The notes beneath the pieces were generated by a model. That model did no database searches and was not told where the DNA came from. It saw only the letters and a program-made list of their open reading frames with translations. 64,000 nucleotides of DNA from NCBI GenBank assembly GCA_017416425.1, contig JAFQCL010000006.1, positions 28,660 through 92,659 on the forward strand. Direction: 5' to 3'. Positions 44,911 to 54,372 of the stretch are shown here, piece by piece. The DNA comes from Clostridia bacterium. GTDB lineage: Bacteria > Bacillota > Clostridia > Christensenellales > CAG-138. Position numbers and translations under genes: made by a program. How positions within the stretch are numbered: the first letter of the stretch is position 1; each line of letters starts with the position of its first letter.

Positions 44911-45396
44911 ATGAAGGGTACTTACGATAAATACATAGACTGCGCTAAAACTCAGGGAGCGGTATGGGCAAATGTATGCTCCGTTTCGGATATTCTATTT
45001 GATCCTCGCGTGCTTTTAAAATGCCGCTATGGCTGTGAGCGTTACGGCAAAGACCACATGTGCCCATCGAGCGAGAAAACGCCCCCATATGAGGAATTTA
45101 AGGGCATGCTTTTGCGCTATGAGCAGTTTTTGTTCATCGCCGTAAAGACCCCCGCCGATGGTCAAAAAGCTTCGCTTGCCGTGGAGAGGCTTGCCATGAG
45201 GGATGGCTTATATTTAGCTTTTGCCATGCATGATTGTGCGCTGTGCGAGCGCTGCGCCGCTGAGACGGATGAACCTTGCAGACATCCGTATGATGCCAGA
45301 CCCCCGCTTTTAAGCGCCGGGATAGATGTGCTTGCTACGGCAAGGCGCCTCGGCGCTCCCGAAATGTGCTGGTATGCGGCTGTATTTATCAGATAA
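44911..45396 (+). CDS. DUF2284 domain protein, putative metal-binding
   Basis: About 161 residues, Cys-rich, of the DUF2284 family of predicted metal-binding proteins in anaerobes. Conserved cysteines are seen in KCRYGCERYGKDHMCPSS and MHDCALCERCAAETDEPCRHP, with Pro/Gly context suited to an Fe-S cluster. No signal peptide or helix bundle. An ATG overlapping the ribU stop and one two codons later are both possible; the latter has AAGGA at 8 nt. Its place on the FMN-controlled transcript hints at a flavin or electron-transfer link, which is inference. Confidence 0.85.
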   Translation: MKGTYDKYIDCAKTQGAVWANVCSVSDILFDPRVLLKCRYGCERYGKDHMCPSSEKTPPYEEFKGMLLRYEQFLFIAVKTPADGQKASLAVERLAMRDGLYLAFAMHDCALCERCAAETDEPCRHPYDARPPLLSAGIDVLATARRLGAPEMCWYAAVFIR

Positions 45397-45413
45397 TTCA
45401 AATCATAACTAAA

Positions 45414-45435
45414 AAAGCCCCTTATTTGGGGCTTT
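45414..45435. terminator. Bidirectional terminator between DUF2284 and valS
   Basis: AAAGCCCC-TTATTT-GGGGCTTT with A and T runs on the two sides serves both converging transcripts. Confidence 0.85.
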
Positions 45436-45440
45436 ATTAA

Positions 45441-48080
45441 TTACATATTTTTAAGCTCGCAAAGCCTTGCGTTAAGCTTTAAGAGCATTTCATTTGCCGA
45501 CGCAAGCTTTGCGCGCTCCTCTTCAATGACTTTTTCCGGCGCCTTTCCTATAAAGCCGGGGTTATTGAGCTTTCCTTCATAGCGCTTAACTTCGCTGTTT
45601 AGCCTTGCTATTTCCTTATTTATGCGCTCAAGTTCCTTTTCGATATCGATGAGCTCTCCAAGCGGTATGAACGCCTCCGCGAACTTTCCTACAACGGAGA
45701 CCGCGTTTTCCGGTATGGCTTCCTTACTCGTCACAACGTCAACGGATGAGGCGCCCGCAAGCTTCATAAATATGGCGGCCGCTTCCTTCGCAAAGCCTGC
45801 GTTTTCGGGGCTAACCACAAGCAGCATAGCTGTACGGCGGGACGGCGGAACATTCATCTCCACCCTTACATTTCTTATGGCTCGTATGAGCTCGATAATA
45901 CCGTCACAAACACCCTCCTCAAGATCGAATTCAAACCTTTCATCAAAAACAGGCCAGCTTGACAGCATTATGGTCTCATCGCTTCCGGGCAGATTAAGAT
46001 ACAATTCCTCGGTTATAAATGGCATGAAGGGGTGCAGCAGCTTAAGGCTCGTTCTTAGCACATGAATGAGCACGGACAGTACGCCCGACTTAGCCGAAGC
46101 ATCATCGCTATATAGCCTTGGCTTTGCCATTTCAATGTACCAGTCGCAGAATTCAGTCCATATGAAGTCATATATCTTCTGCGCGGCAAGGTTCAAATCG
46201 AAGGAGTCGATATTCGTGGTTATCTCACGGACTATGTTATTTGTACGTGAGAGTATCCATTTATCGGTGATGTCAAGCTTTTCCATATCTATAGCTCCTA
46301 TCTCGACATCCTCTGCGTTCATTATAACAAAGCGCGCCGCGTTGTAGATCTTATTGCAGAAATTGCGGGCGGCTTCCACCTTTGCTTTTACATACCGCAT
46401 ATCAGAGCCTGCTGCTGTACCCGTTGTGAGGCTGAACCTTAAAGAGTCAGCGCCATAGTCCCTTATCACCTCAAGCGGATCGATGCCGTTTCCAAGGGAT
46501 TTGGACATCTTGCGCCCAAGCTCATCGCGAACCATGCCGTGTATGTAAATATTCTCAAAGGGAATATCCTCCATGGCATAAAGGCCAAACATTATCATCC
46601 TTGCTATCCAGAAAAAGATAAGATCACGACCTGTGGCAAGGGTGGATGTGGGGTAGAAGTATTTAAGCTCGGGAGTGATCTCAGGCCAGCCGAGGGTAGA
46701 AAAAGGCCACATGCCGGAGGAGAACCATGTATCAAGCACATCCTCATCCTGACGAAGAACTCCGCCGCAGTGCGGGCAGCACGCCGGGGCCTCTTCTTCT
46801 ACGATGGTTTCACCGCAGGCATCGCAATAATAGGCGGGTATGCGGTGTCCCCACCAAAGCTGCCTTGATATGCACCAGTCGTGTATGTTTTCCATCCAGG
46901 CATAGTAGGTCTTATCGAACATTTCGGGTATGAACCTGATCTTTCCGCTGCGAACGGCCTCAAGCGCGGGCTTTGCGAGCGGTTCTATTTTTACAAACCA
47001 CTGCTTTGATACCATAGGCTCGATGGTGCTGTGACAACGATAGCAGGTCCCGACATTATGCGTATAAGGCTCGATCTTTATAAGTGCGCCTGCCGCTTCA
47101 AGGTCGGCTACAAATACCTTGCGGCATTCGGATATGGTAAGCCCCTCATATTTTCCTCCAAGCTCGTTTACATGACCGTCCGGCGTGAATACGCAAAGCT
47201 GGGGAAGGTCGCAGCGCATGCCGACTTCAAAGTCATTCGGGTCATGTGAGGGGGTGATCTTAACGGCTCCCGTACCGAAATCCTTTTCAACATACGGATC
47301 GGCAACTATGGGTATTTCCCTTCCGACTATGGGAACTATTACCGTCTTTCCGACTATATCCTTATAGCGCTCATCCTCGGGGTTAACAGCAATGCCGGTA
47401 TCTCCAAGAATAGTCTCGGGGCGGGTCGTAGCGCAGACTATGGAATAGCTCTTATCGGGAGCGTCATAGCGCACATGCCAAAGATTGCTCTTTTTCTCCT
47501 CAAATTCCACCTCGGCATCGGATATGGCCGTTTTGCATACGGGACACCAGTTAATAATGCGGTCGCCCCTGTATATGAGACCGCGCCTATAAAGGTCTGC
47601 AAAAACCTTTATAACGGCTTTGCTGCAGCCCTCATCCATAGTAAAGCGCTCGCGCTCCCAGTCGCAGGAGGCGCCAAGCTTTTTAAGCTGGCCTACTATC
47701 CTGCTGCTATACTTGTTCTTCCATTCCCAGGCACGCTCCATAAAGCCTTCGCGCCCAAGGCTTTCCTTGGTTTTTCCCTCTTCCTTAAGCTGCTCGACTA
47801 TCTTTACTTCCGTTGCGATGGACGCATGATCCGTGCCCGGCAGCCAAAGCGTTTCATATCCGCTCATCCTCTTATAGCGAATGAGTATGTCCTGCAGCGT
47901 TTCATCAAGCGCGTGACCCATATGCAGCTGTCCCGTTACGTTGGGAGGGGGGATGACTATGCAGTAGGGGGGCTTATTTTCGTTTACTTCTGCATGAAAA
48001 TAGCCCTTTTCTTCCCAGTGGGCATAGAGCCTGTCCTCAACTGTTGAATGATCGTAGCTTTTTGGCATATCCTTAGCCAT
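45441..48080 (-). CDS. valS: Valyl-tRNA synthetase
   Basis: About 879 residues. Class I synthetase: PPPNVTGQLHMGHALDETLQ (HIGH-type), the CP1 editing domain, DVLDTWFSSGMWPFSTLGWP, KMSKSLGNGIDPLEVI (KMSKS). Then come an anticodon-binding domain and a C-terminal coiled coil (DIEKELERINKEIARLNSEV). The start MAKDMPKSYDHSTVEDR has an AGG site; upstream sequence in the same frame is leader RNA. Expression is set by the T-box leader: uncharged tRNA-Val should favour read-through. Confidence 0.97.
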   Translation of the reverse strand: MAKDMPKSYDHSTVEDRLYAHWEEKGYFHAEVNENKPPYCIVIPPPNVTGQLHMGHALDETLQDILIRYKRMSGYETLWLPGTDHASIATEVKIVEQLKEEGKTKESLGREGFMERAWEWKNKYSSRIVGQLKKLGASCDWERERFTMDEGCSKAVIKVFADLYRRGLIYRGDRIINWCPVCKTAISDAEVEFEEKKSNLWHVRYDAPDKSYSIVCATTRPETILGDTGIAVNPEDERYKDIVGKTVIVPIVGREIPIVADPYVEKDFGTGAVKITPSHDPNDFEVGMRCDLPQLCVFTPDGHVNELGGKYEGLTISECRKVFVADLEAAGALIKIEPYTHNVGTCYRCHSTIEPMVSKQWFVKIEPLAKPALEAVRSGKIRFIPEMFDKTYYAWMENIHDWCISRQLWWGHRIPAYYCDACGETIVEEEAPACCPHCGGVLRQDEDVLDTWFSSGMWPFSTLGWPEITPELKYFYPTSTLATGRDLIFFWIARMIMFGLYAMEDIPFENIYIHGMVRDELGRKMSKSLGNGIDPLEVIRDYGADSLRFSLTTGTAAGSDMRYVKAKVEAARNFCNKIYNAARFVIMNAEDVEIGAIDMEKLDITDKWILSRTNNIVREITTNIDSFDLNLAAQKIYDFIWTEFCDWYIEMAKPRLYSDDASAKSGVLSVLIHVLRTSLKLLHPFMPFITEELYLNLPGSDETIMLSSWPVFDERFEFDLEEGVCDGIIELIRAIRNVRVEMNVPPSRRTAMLLVVSPENAGFAKEAAAIFMKLAGASSVDVVTSKEAIPENAVSVVGKFAEAFIPLGELIDIEKELERINKEIARLNSEVKRYEGKLNNPGFIGKAPEKVIEEERAKLASANEMLLKLNARLCELKNM

Positions 48081-48090
48081 GTCTGTTACC

Positions 48091-48126
48091 TGAGCTTTCG
48101 CATTGCAAAAGCTTCCTTTCCTACAG
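48091..48126 (-). repeat. Dispersed intergenic repeat, copy D (right-hand part only)
   Basis: On the minus strand ATTCTGTAGGAAAGGAAGCT continues into a 9-bp hairpin AGCTTTTGC-AAT-GCGAAAGCT with one U-G pair. This aligns closely with the end of copy C (AGGAAAGGAAGCTTT identical). It sits between the T-box terminator and the valS ribosome site. Confidence 0.65.
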
Positions 48127-48127
48127 A

Positions 48128-48400
48128 ATAAAATTAAAGGCTCTTTCGCGTCAAAGGACGAGAGAGCCTGCCCGTGGTACCACCTTTGTTGAGGCATGAA
48201 AAAACATACCTCCACTCATACGCCATAACGCTGCGCTGCGTCCGCGACTACATATCCCCGCGGAGGCTCCCAAGCGACCTTCCAAGGATATGGTCTCAAA
48301 CCGCCCTTTCAGCCTATAGGGGCGATATCTCTTTTGAGCAATACCCTTGTACTCCTCTTGATCAAAGCCAATATTTAAAAGAATGGTATTACATTTTCGC
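48128..48400 (-). ncRNA. T-box leader of valS
   Basis: On the minus strand the conserved T-box AAGGTGGTACCACG is exact at 48173-48187. It is followed by a terminator stem AGGCTCT/AGAGCCT with a U-rich tail near 48135. Upstream about 200 nt contain Stem I-like pairing and the AGAGGAGTA opening. By position a GTA or GTC Val specifier could lie in GATATGTAGTCGCGG, but I did not fold Stem I to prove it. Gene context (valS) sets the tRNA. Confidence 0.92.
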
Positions 48401-48430
48401 TCATGTGTCAAGTGTAGAATTTTAAAGCAT

Positions 48431-49549
48431 TTAAAGCGCCTTTATAAAACAGCGGCGGCGCTTGTGCTGCTCACGCTCAAACAGCTTCCACTGAGCTACA
48501 ACAGCGGTATTGGTCTCAAGCTCGGGGCCTGTTTCCGCAAACTTGATACCGTTTTTAATGGCGCTGTTCATCACCTTATTAAGTATGATGGCATTTACGG
48601 CGCTTCCCTGAAGATCGGGGTGTACGCCGATAAGGAATAGATCGAGCGTATCATTGTGCTTTAGCGCGTGAAGCAGCCTGAACGCCCCAAATGGGAACAT
48701 CCTTCCGCTTGACTTTTTCATAGCCTTTCCCAAAGAGGGCGCCGCTATGCCAAATGCCACCAGTTTTCCCTCCGTATCCTCAATAAAACAGGTGTAATCA
48801 AAGTTGATAAGGGGTATGAATTTTTCGGCGTACATGTTTATCTGGGTTTCGTCAAGCCCGACCTGCCCATAAAGGTGATCGTAGGTCTCGTTTATAAGAT
48901 TGAATACCTTCTTTATAAGAGGCCTTACCTGACTTTTTTTGGTAATATCAAGCACCTTAAGCTTCCCGGAGCGGAGCGCGCGCTCGGACAGCTTTTTTAA
49001 AAGCTCAATCGGCTTATCCGGTGTTGTTATCCTGTATTCTATCCAGTCGATATCCTTTACATAGCCAAGCTTTGTCAAATGATCGATATAGTAGGGATGG
49101 TTATAGTAGGTTATGAACTGACCTTCGCGGTCAAAGCCCTCAACAAGCATACCCTCTCTGTCAAGATCGGTAAAGCCAAGTGGACCGTGTATTTCCGTGC
49201 AGCCCAGCTCCCTTGCAAAGCCTTCGGCGGCGTTAAAGAGCGCGGTGGAGACCTCATAATCATCTATAAAGTCAACGGATGTGAACCTCATACGCCTGTT
49301 GCCAAATTTCTTATTGGCTCTTTTATTATGTATGGCGGCTATTCTGCCAACGACCTTTCCCTCCTTGAGGGCTATGAAGCATTTTGCATCGCAAAAGCTG
49401 TAAGAAGGATTTTTTTTAGGGTCATATTCGGCATAATCATCGGACTGAAGCGCCGGCATATAGTTTGGGTTATCTTTATAAAGCTTATGAGGGAACGTAA
49501 CAAAGCGCCGCATATCGGAGCGTGTTTTTACTTCTTTTACTGTTATCAT
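48431..49549 (-). CDS. GNAT-superfamily acetyltransferase-like protein (372 aa)
   Basis: A recognisable clostridial family of ~370-residue proteins with two GNAT-like halves. The N-terminal half has FVTFPHKLYKDNPNYMPAL, KEGKVVGRIAAIHNKRANK and EIHGPLGFTDLDREGMLVEG. The C-terminal half carries FLIGVHPDLQGSAVNAIILN, in place of the usual Q/R-x-x-G-x-G/A acetyl-CoA loop, and GPELETNTAVVAQWKLF. Substrate unknown. GGGAGG lies 7 nt before the ATG. Lies between deoD and the valS leader on the same strand, 22 nt after deoD. Confidence 0.8.
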   Translation of the reverse strand: MITVKEVKTRSDMRRFVTFPHKLYKDNPNYMPALQSDDYAEYDPKKNPSYSFCDAKCFIALKEGKVVGRIAAIHNKRANKKFGNRRMRFTSVDFIDDYEVSTALFNAAEGFARELGCTEIHGPLGFTDLDREGMLVEGFDREGQFITYYNHPYYIDHLTKLGYVKDIDWIEYRITTPDKPIELLKKLSERALRSGKLKVLDITKKSQVRPLIKKVFNLINETYDHLYGQVGLDETQINMYAEKFIPLINFDYTCFIEDTEGKLVAFGIAAPSLGKAMKKSSGRMFPFGAFRLLHALKHNDTLDLFLIGVHPDLQGSAVNAIILNKVMNSAIKNGIKFAETGPELETNTAVVAQWKLFEREQHKRRRCFIKAL

Positions 49550-49571
49550 AGTGCCTCCCGGATATTAAGTC

Positions 49572-50279
49572 TTAAACCATGCTTAAGGCGATCTCCATCA
49601 TCGTATCAAATGTATTTTGCCGTTCCTTGACTGTGCACCGTTCGCCGGTCGCTATGGAATCGGACACGGTACACATTGCAAGAGCGTTTTTGCCGCAAAA
49701 TGCGGCGGTCATATAGAGCGCGGCCGTCTCCATTTCAACGGCGAGAACGCCCATTTTTATCCACTTTTTCCAAGGGTATTCGTCCATAAGGCCGCTGTAG
49801 AACACATCGCTTGAAAGTACATTTCCGATCCTATGGGGAAGGTTAAGCTCTCTTGCGGTGTCAGCCGCTTTTTTCAAAAGCTCATAGCTCGCGATAGGCG
49901 CGAAAGTACCCGGAAGATTATATTGCGCGGCAAAATTTGAATCAGTACAAGCGCCGGCGGCTATCACCAAAGAGCGCAGAGGTATATCCCCGCTAAGGGC
50001 GCCCGCAGTGCCTACACGAATTATATTATCAACGTCATATACAGTAAAAAGCTCATACGAATAGATACCCATAGAGGGCATACCCATTCCGCTTGCCATT
50101 ATTGAAACTCGTTTACCTTTATAAAAACCCGTATAGCCCTGTATGCCCCTGCAATTATTTACAAGCGTCCTGTTTTCAAGATATCGCTCGGCAAATGTCT
50201 TAGCGCGGAGCGGGTCGCCCGGCATCAATACGGTCTTTGCAAAATCCCCCGGTCTTGCTTCATTGTGTGGTGTACTCAT
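49572..50279 (-). CDS. deoD: Purine nucleoside phosphorylase, DeoD type
   Basis: 235 residues. Hexameric PNP that splits purine (deoxy)nucleosides with phosphate. Motifs: MSTPHNEARPGDFAKTVLMP, GDPLRAKTFAERYLEN, MASGMGMPSMGIYSYELF, IIRVGTAGAL, AVEMETAALY and the active-site CTVSDSIATGE. GGGAGG stands 10 nt before the ATG. Heads a two-gene run with the acetyltransferase. Confidence 0.96.
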   Translation of the reverse strand: MSTPHNEARPGDFAKTVLMPGDPLRAKTFAERYLENRTLVNNCRGIQGYTGFYKGKRVSIMASGMGMPSMGIYSYELFTVYDVDNIIRVGTAGALSGDIPLRSLVIAAGACTDSNFAAQYNLPGTFAPIASYELLKKAADTARELNLPHRIGNVLSSDVFYSGLMDEYPWKKWIKMGVLAVEMETAALYMTAAFCGKNALAMCTVSDSIATGERCTVKERQNTFDTMMEIALSMV

Positions 50280-50559
50280 AAAATATCACCTCCCAGCTTA
50301 ATTTATTATAACCCTTATATCGCTGTTTTTCAAGTAAAACTGTTTTGCTTAAGGCGCGAAAAATATTTGCCGGCAGGAATTTTATTTGGCTTTTAGGGTT
50401 TTCTGTGGGTTATATGAATATGAAAGCTGCATTTTCCATTCTTATTAATATATCGGTTTAAGTGAGGGAGGTAAGATTTTAGTGATAGTATCTACGCATA
50501 AAATGATTGAGGTTAACTACTAAAGAGTGTTCCGATTTTTAAATTTTAAAAGCTATTTG

Positions 50560-50765
50560 CGCGATGGCTGACCTGATTTTTGCCCCCACACTCGCCGTCA
50601 GGAGGGTTCGCTACTAAGCGCTCATGCTTCCCACTACTACCCCTCTCGGTTTCCCCGGACGGACTTACTTCTAAGCCGCACCATGCTCACAGGACATTTA
50701 TCCTGCTTACGTGGATCGTTTTGCCTGCGACTGGCATCGATTTTCAACCACAGACCCAAAGCGCA
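50560..50765. other. Structured GC-rich non-coding block, candidate RNA or mobile-element relic
   Basis: In a 0.9-kb gene-free stretch, about 200 bp are clearly GC-richer than the AT-rich flanks and full of short hairpins: CGCT-ACTA-AGCG (50609-50620), CGGACTTA/TAAGCCG (50660-50678) and CAGGA/TCCTG (50690-50705). On the minus strand GGGGTAGTAGTGGGAAGCAT resembles the 3' end/guide-RNA region of IS200/IS605 TnpB elements, but no tnpB or IscB frame is nearby. The open plus-strand frame across it has no ribosome site and odd composition. The identity is unsettled. Confidence 0.4.
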
Positions 50766-51166
50766 AACAGCATCACAATTATATAATGGAGGTCTTTAAA
50801 ATTCAAGTGGAAACTTTCTATAGGAAGTATCAAATGCATTGTTATGGAAAATCATAAAAAATGGGGCAAAGGAAGGGGGATTAGAATTAAGCTTGACTTT
50901 AAAAAGGTTAAAACGATTGCAAGCAGGCGCAAAAAAGCGGTCAAATCTTAAAGGCTTTTCGGCTTCTGCGGGAAAAATCTATGTGATTGAATGGATTTAA
51001 AAATAAAATGCATAAATCGCCATTGCCCTTTCCCGGCATATTACTTATGTTTTTGAGACTGCCTTTTTTATATTCGTTAAAAATGGAGCTTTATTTCAAA
51101 GCTTTGGTAATAAGGTCTGAAAATTTTGCGTTTCAATAATAATAAAGTCTAAAAGGCTGCAAAATA
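50766..51166. other. Gene-free AT-rich stretch
   Basis: I see no gene, RNA motif or repeat here. A few short frames with AGG-type sites occur but look random. Confidence 0.5.
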
Positions 51167-51194
51167 AAAAGCCTTCCACACATGGCAGAAGGCA
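51167..51194 (-). terminator. Terminator of the tdh-kbl operon
   Basis: GCCTTC/GAAGGC stem with an 11-nt loop, followed on the minus strand by TTTTT, shortly past the kbl stop. Confidence 0.75.
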
Positions 51195-51216
51195 ATGATA
51201 TCGACTTTAATTATGC

Positions 51217-52398
51217 TTAAATACCCATCTCTTCCTTGGCCTCACGGAAGCACTTGACTGCAAAATCAAGATCTTCCCTGGTGTGACCCGCGCTTACCTG
51301 AGTGCGGATACGAGCTTTGCCCTGCGGCACTACGGGATAGAAGAAGCCAACTACATATACGCCCTTTTCAAGCATACGAGCGGCAAATTCCTGCGCTACC
51401 TTCGCATCATAAAGCATTACCGGCACAATTGGGTGGCAGCCATCCGGCACGTCAAATCCACATTTTAAAAGCTCGCTGCGGAAATACGCCGCATTTTCAT
51501 GCACCTTATCACGAAGCGCGGTGGAGCTCATGAGCATATCCAGCACCTTTATCGAAGCTGCGCAGATAGCCGGAGCTAATGTGTTTGAAAAAAGATAGGG
51601 ACGTGAGCGCTGACGCAGAAGATCAATTATCTCCTGCCGCGCGGAAGTGTAGCCGCCGCTTGCGCCGCCAAGTGCCTTGCCAAGGGTGCCGGTTATTATG
51701 TCTACTCTGCCTGAAACACCGCAATATTCGGGTGTGCCGCGTCCGTGATCGCCCATAAATCCTGCTGCATGGCTGTCGTCAACCATAACAAGCGCGTCAT
51801 ATTCATCAGCCAGGTCGCATATCGCCTGAAGATTCGCGATGTAGCCGTCCATGGAGAATACGCCATCGGTTGCGATCAGCTTTATGCGGCAGTCCTTGGC
51901 GGCTTCAAGCTGCGCCCTTAAGTCGTCCATATCGTTGTTCTTATAGCGGAATCTCTTTGCCTTACAAAGCCTCACGCCGTCTATTATGCTGGCATGGTTC
52001 AGTTCATCGGAAATAACGGCATCCTCAGCGGTGAGTATGGTCTCAAAAAGACCGCCGTTTGCGTCAAAGCAGGAGGAATAAAGTATGGTATCGTCCATAC
52101 CTAAAAACTCGCTCATCTTGCGCTCAAGCTGCTTATGTATATCCTGTGTTCCGCATATAAAGCGCACCGAGGAAAGACCATAGCCCCAGTTATCATAGCT
52201 TGCCTTTGCCGCCGCTATTATGTCGGGGTTATTTGAAAGTCCGAGGTAATTGTTAGCGCACATGTTGAGCACGCCTTTAGCCTTTGTGGTATCGATACGA
52301 GCACGCTGCTCTGTGGTTATGATGCGCTCATCCTTATATGTACCGGACTCCCTTATCGCATCAAGCTGTTCGCGGTAAATTTCTAACGCCTTCTTCAT
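51217..52398 (-). CDS. kbl: Glycine C-acetyltransferase (2-amino-3-ketobutyrate CoA ligase)
   Basis: 393 residues. PLP enzyme cleaving 2-amino-3-oxobutyrate with CoA to glycine and acetyl-CoA. Features: [66 protein letters not shown], and the PLP lysine in [20 protein letters not shown] lies about 8 nt before the ATG; an upstream in-frame start overlaps tdh and was rejected. Works directly after Tdh: threonine to aminoketobutyrate to glycine. Confidence 0.96.
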   Translation of the reverse strand: MKKALEIYREQLDAIRESGTYKDERIITTEQRARIDTTKAKGVLNMCANNYLGLSNNPDIIAAAKASYDNWGYGLSSVRFICGTQDIHKQLERKMSEFLGMDDTILYSSCFDANGGLFETILTAEDAVISDELNHASIIDGVRLCKAKRFRYKNNDMDDLRAQLEAAKDCRIKLIATDGVFSMDGYIANLQAICDLADEYDALVMVDDSHAAGFMGDHGRGTPEYCGVSGRVDIITGTLGKALGGASGGYTSARQEIIDLLRQRSRPYLFSNTLAPAICAASIKVLDMLMSSTALRDKVHENAAYFRSELLKCGFDVPDGCHPIVPVMLYDAKVAQEFAARMLEKGVYVVGFFYPVVPQGKARIRTQVSAGHTREDLDFAVKCFREAKEEMGI

Positions 52399-52418
52399 AA
52401 TATATACCCTCCGTTTTA

Positions 52419-53465
52419 TTATCTTGTCCAATCGAGCACTACTTTTCCGCTCTGTCCTGAGATCATTGCTTCAAAACCCTTCTCAAAGTCGCGATAGCTG
52501 TAGCGATGCGTTACCATGGGCGAAAGATCAAGACCGCCCTCTACCATTGCTATCATCTTATACCAAGTCTCATACATCTTGCGGCCATATATTCCCTGAA
52601 GCGTAAGCCCCTTAAATATTATCTCATTCCAGTCTACAACGGTGCCCGGGCCTGCTATGCCAAGCAGGGCGATCTTTCCTCCATTTCTCATCGAACCGAT
52701 AAGCTGATTGAGCGCGCGGCCGTTTCCGCTCATCTCCATGCCAACATCAAAGCCCTCTACTATATTAAGCTCCTTCATCACAGCGTTAAGGTCTTCCTTA
52801 GCCACATTTACAGCCCTTGTCGCACCCATCTTGCGCGCAAGGTCGAGCCTGTATTCGTTTACATCGGTAATTACGATATTACGTGCTCCGCAGTGCTTCG
52901 CGATGCCTACCGCCATTATTCCGATCGGACCCGCGCCGGTGATCATTACATCCTCACCAACAGTCTCAAACATAAGTGCGGTGTGAGTTGCGTTGCCGAA
53001 AGCGTCAAAGAAGCTTACCCAATCTTCATCGAGCGATTCGGAGATCGGTATCACGTTGCTTGCGGGTATGCAAAGATATTCGGCAAAAGCGCCATTACGA
53101 TTTACACCCACACCCTTTGTATGCTTGCACCACTGACCATTTCCCGCGCGGCAGTTTCTGCAATGGCCGCATACGATATGCCCCTCGCCGGAAACGCGCT
53201 GACCTATGGTGTAGCCCATTACGCCTTCACCAAGCTCCGCTATTTCGCCTACATACTCATGACCGATTATCATTGGAGGAACTATATTCTGTTCACTCCA
53301 GCTATCCCAGTTATAGATATGAACATCGGTTCCGCAAATTGCGGTCTTATGAATTTTGATCAAAACCTCCCCCATTTTGGGTCTTGGAACGGGTCTGGTC
53401 GTAAGCTCAAGACCTTTGCCGGCTGCCGGCTTTACGATACAGTCCATAAATTCAGGTATACTCAT
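52419..53465 (-). CDS. tdh: L-threonine 3-dehydrogenase
   Basis: 348 residues. Zinc-dependent medium-chain dehydrogenase, NAD+-linked. Catalytic zinc site [15 protein letters not shown] and [15 protein letters not shown]; structural zinc loop [15 protein letters not shown]; Rossmann [20 protein letters not shown]. The NWDSW segment is specific to threonine dehydrogenases. GGAGG lies 6 nt before the ATG. With kbl it forms the two-step threonine-to-glycine operon. Confidence 0.96.
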   Translation of the reverse strand: MSIPEFMDCIVKPAAGKGLELTTRPVPRPKMGEVLIKIHKTAICGTDVHIYNWDSWSEQNIVPPMIIGHEYVGEIAELGEGVMGYTIGQRVSGEGHIVCGHCRNCRAGNGQWCKHTKGVGVNRNGAFAEYLCIPASNVIPISESLDEDWVSFFDAFGNATHTALMFETVGEDVMITGAGPIGIMAVGIAKHCGARNIVITDVNEYRLDLARKMGATRAVNVAKEDLNAVMKELNIVEGFDVGMEMSGNGRALNQLIGSMRNGGKIALLGIAGPGTVVDWNEIIFKGLTLQGIYGRKMYETWYKMIAMVEGGLDLSPMVTHRYSYRDFEKGFEAMISGQSGKVVLDWTR

Positions 53466-53724
53466 GTTATTCCTCCAAAAATTCGCCACCCGGGTTTTAA
53501 GACGGCTATATATATGATCAACCTAATTATATCCCTATTTTTGCGTTTTGAAAAGGGTTTACTACATCATTCACTATATATTTACTTACCACAACCTTAA
53601 GAGCATGGTTTAGATACCAAAATTGTCACATTGAATATCCGTTTTTGCATTTGCGATGAAAAGGGACTTTTTTGGGACGGACATTTGTTTACAATGAAAA
53701 AAACAAAACAGGACGGTGAAATTT

Positions 53725-54069
53725 ATGAATAGGATCATCAGTATAGTGATAGCCGTAAATATAGCGCTTGCGGTTGTTTTCATGTTAATAGTTTTTACAG
53801 GCTTTATTTCGGTGGAAAGCGATAATATAGCTTATGGGCGGGCGATGCGCTGCATAGAGGAGCAAAAATACGATCTGGCAAGAGAGCTTCTTTTGCCCCT
53901 TATTGACAAAAAGCCGGACGCGCGCGCCTGGTATTACTACTGCATAGCTATGGATACCATCTCTTTGGATGCCAAATACGCCCAAAAATATCTAAGCCTT
54001 TTTGAGAGCTGCTATAGTGGGGAAAAAGATGCGTTTTATATAGCGGCTGTGAGCATCGCAAATCCCTGA
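53725..54069 (+). CDS. Small membrane-anchored TPR-like protein (114 aa)
   Basis: Unrecognised as a family. One N-terminal helix (ISIVIAVNIALAVVFMLIVF) is followed by ~75 residues predicted as two or three helices with TPR-like character (RCIEEQKYDLARELLLPLI; DARAWYYYCIAMDTI; AQKYLSLFESCYSG). Short TPR units of this kind mediate protein contacts. GGACGG precedes the ATG. Monocistronic, no clear terminator. The 235 bp upstream, shared with tdh, hold AT-rich promoter-like sequence only. Confidence 0.6.
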   Translation: MNRIISIVIAVNIALAVVFMLIVFTGFISVESDNIAYGRAMRCIEEQKYDLARELLLPLIDKKPDARAWYYYCIAMDTISLDAKYAQKYLSLFESCYSGEKDAFYIAAVSIANP

Positions 54070-54340
54070 GAGTTAGTCTTTTAAAAGGTGGTTTTCTTAG
54101 AGGACCGTTCGTCTCACCCCCCGGCGAAGGGAATTGATATTCTTTAAGGCCTCCTGAAAAAAATATTTCTTTCGGCTAAGCAAAGGGCAGCGCCCTGATG
54201 AGGGTAAATGTTTTGATGAGAGCATAAGGAAGGCCTGTTTACCAGAGGGGTAATGGCAAAGCTTCTAAGTGGCATCAATGAAAAACCAAACACATGCGTT
54301 TATCGGGTAAGCCTTTAAAGAAGCGTATTAAAGCCGAATC
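54070..54340. other. Gene-free stretch between converging genes
   Basis: No gene seen. It contains short GC-rich clusters (CACCCCCCGGCG; GGGCAGCGCCC, the latter a small palindrome) resembling the other intergenic GC-rich fragments in this window. Confidence 0.5.
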
Positions 54341-54366
54341 AAAAAAGCCCCCCGAGGGGCTTTTTT
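54341..54366. terminator. Bidirectional terminator
   Basis: AAAAAAGCCCC-CCGA-GGGGCTTTTTT, a symmetrical rho-independent terminator just past the stop codon of the minus-strand lipoprotein gene. Confidence 0.9.
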
Positions 54367-54372
54367 GAACGA

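Noticed and set aside
48081..48411. Frames covering the valS upstream region, including an extended ValRS N-terminus
   Set aside because: The region is the T-box leader and repeat copy D; ValRS relatives start at the chosen ATG.
50580..50786. A 68-codon plus-strand open frame in the structured GC-rich block
   Set aside because: No ribosome site, Ser/Pro/His-rich random composition, and the stretch is better explained by hairpin-forming non-coding sequence.
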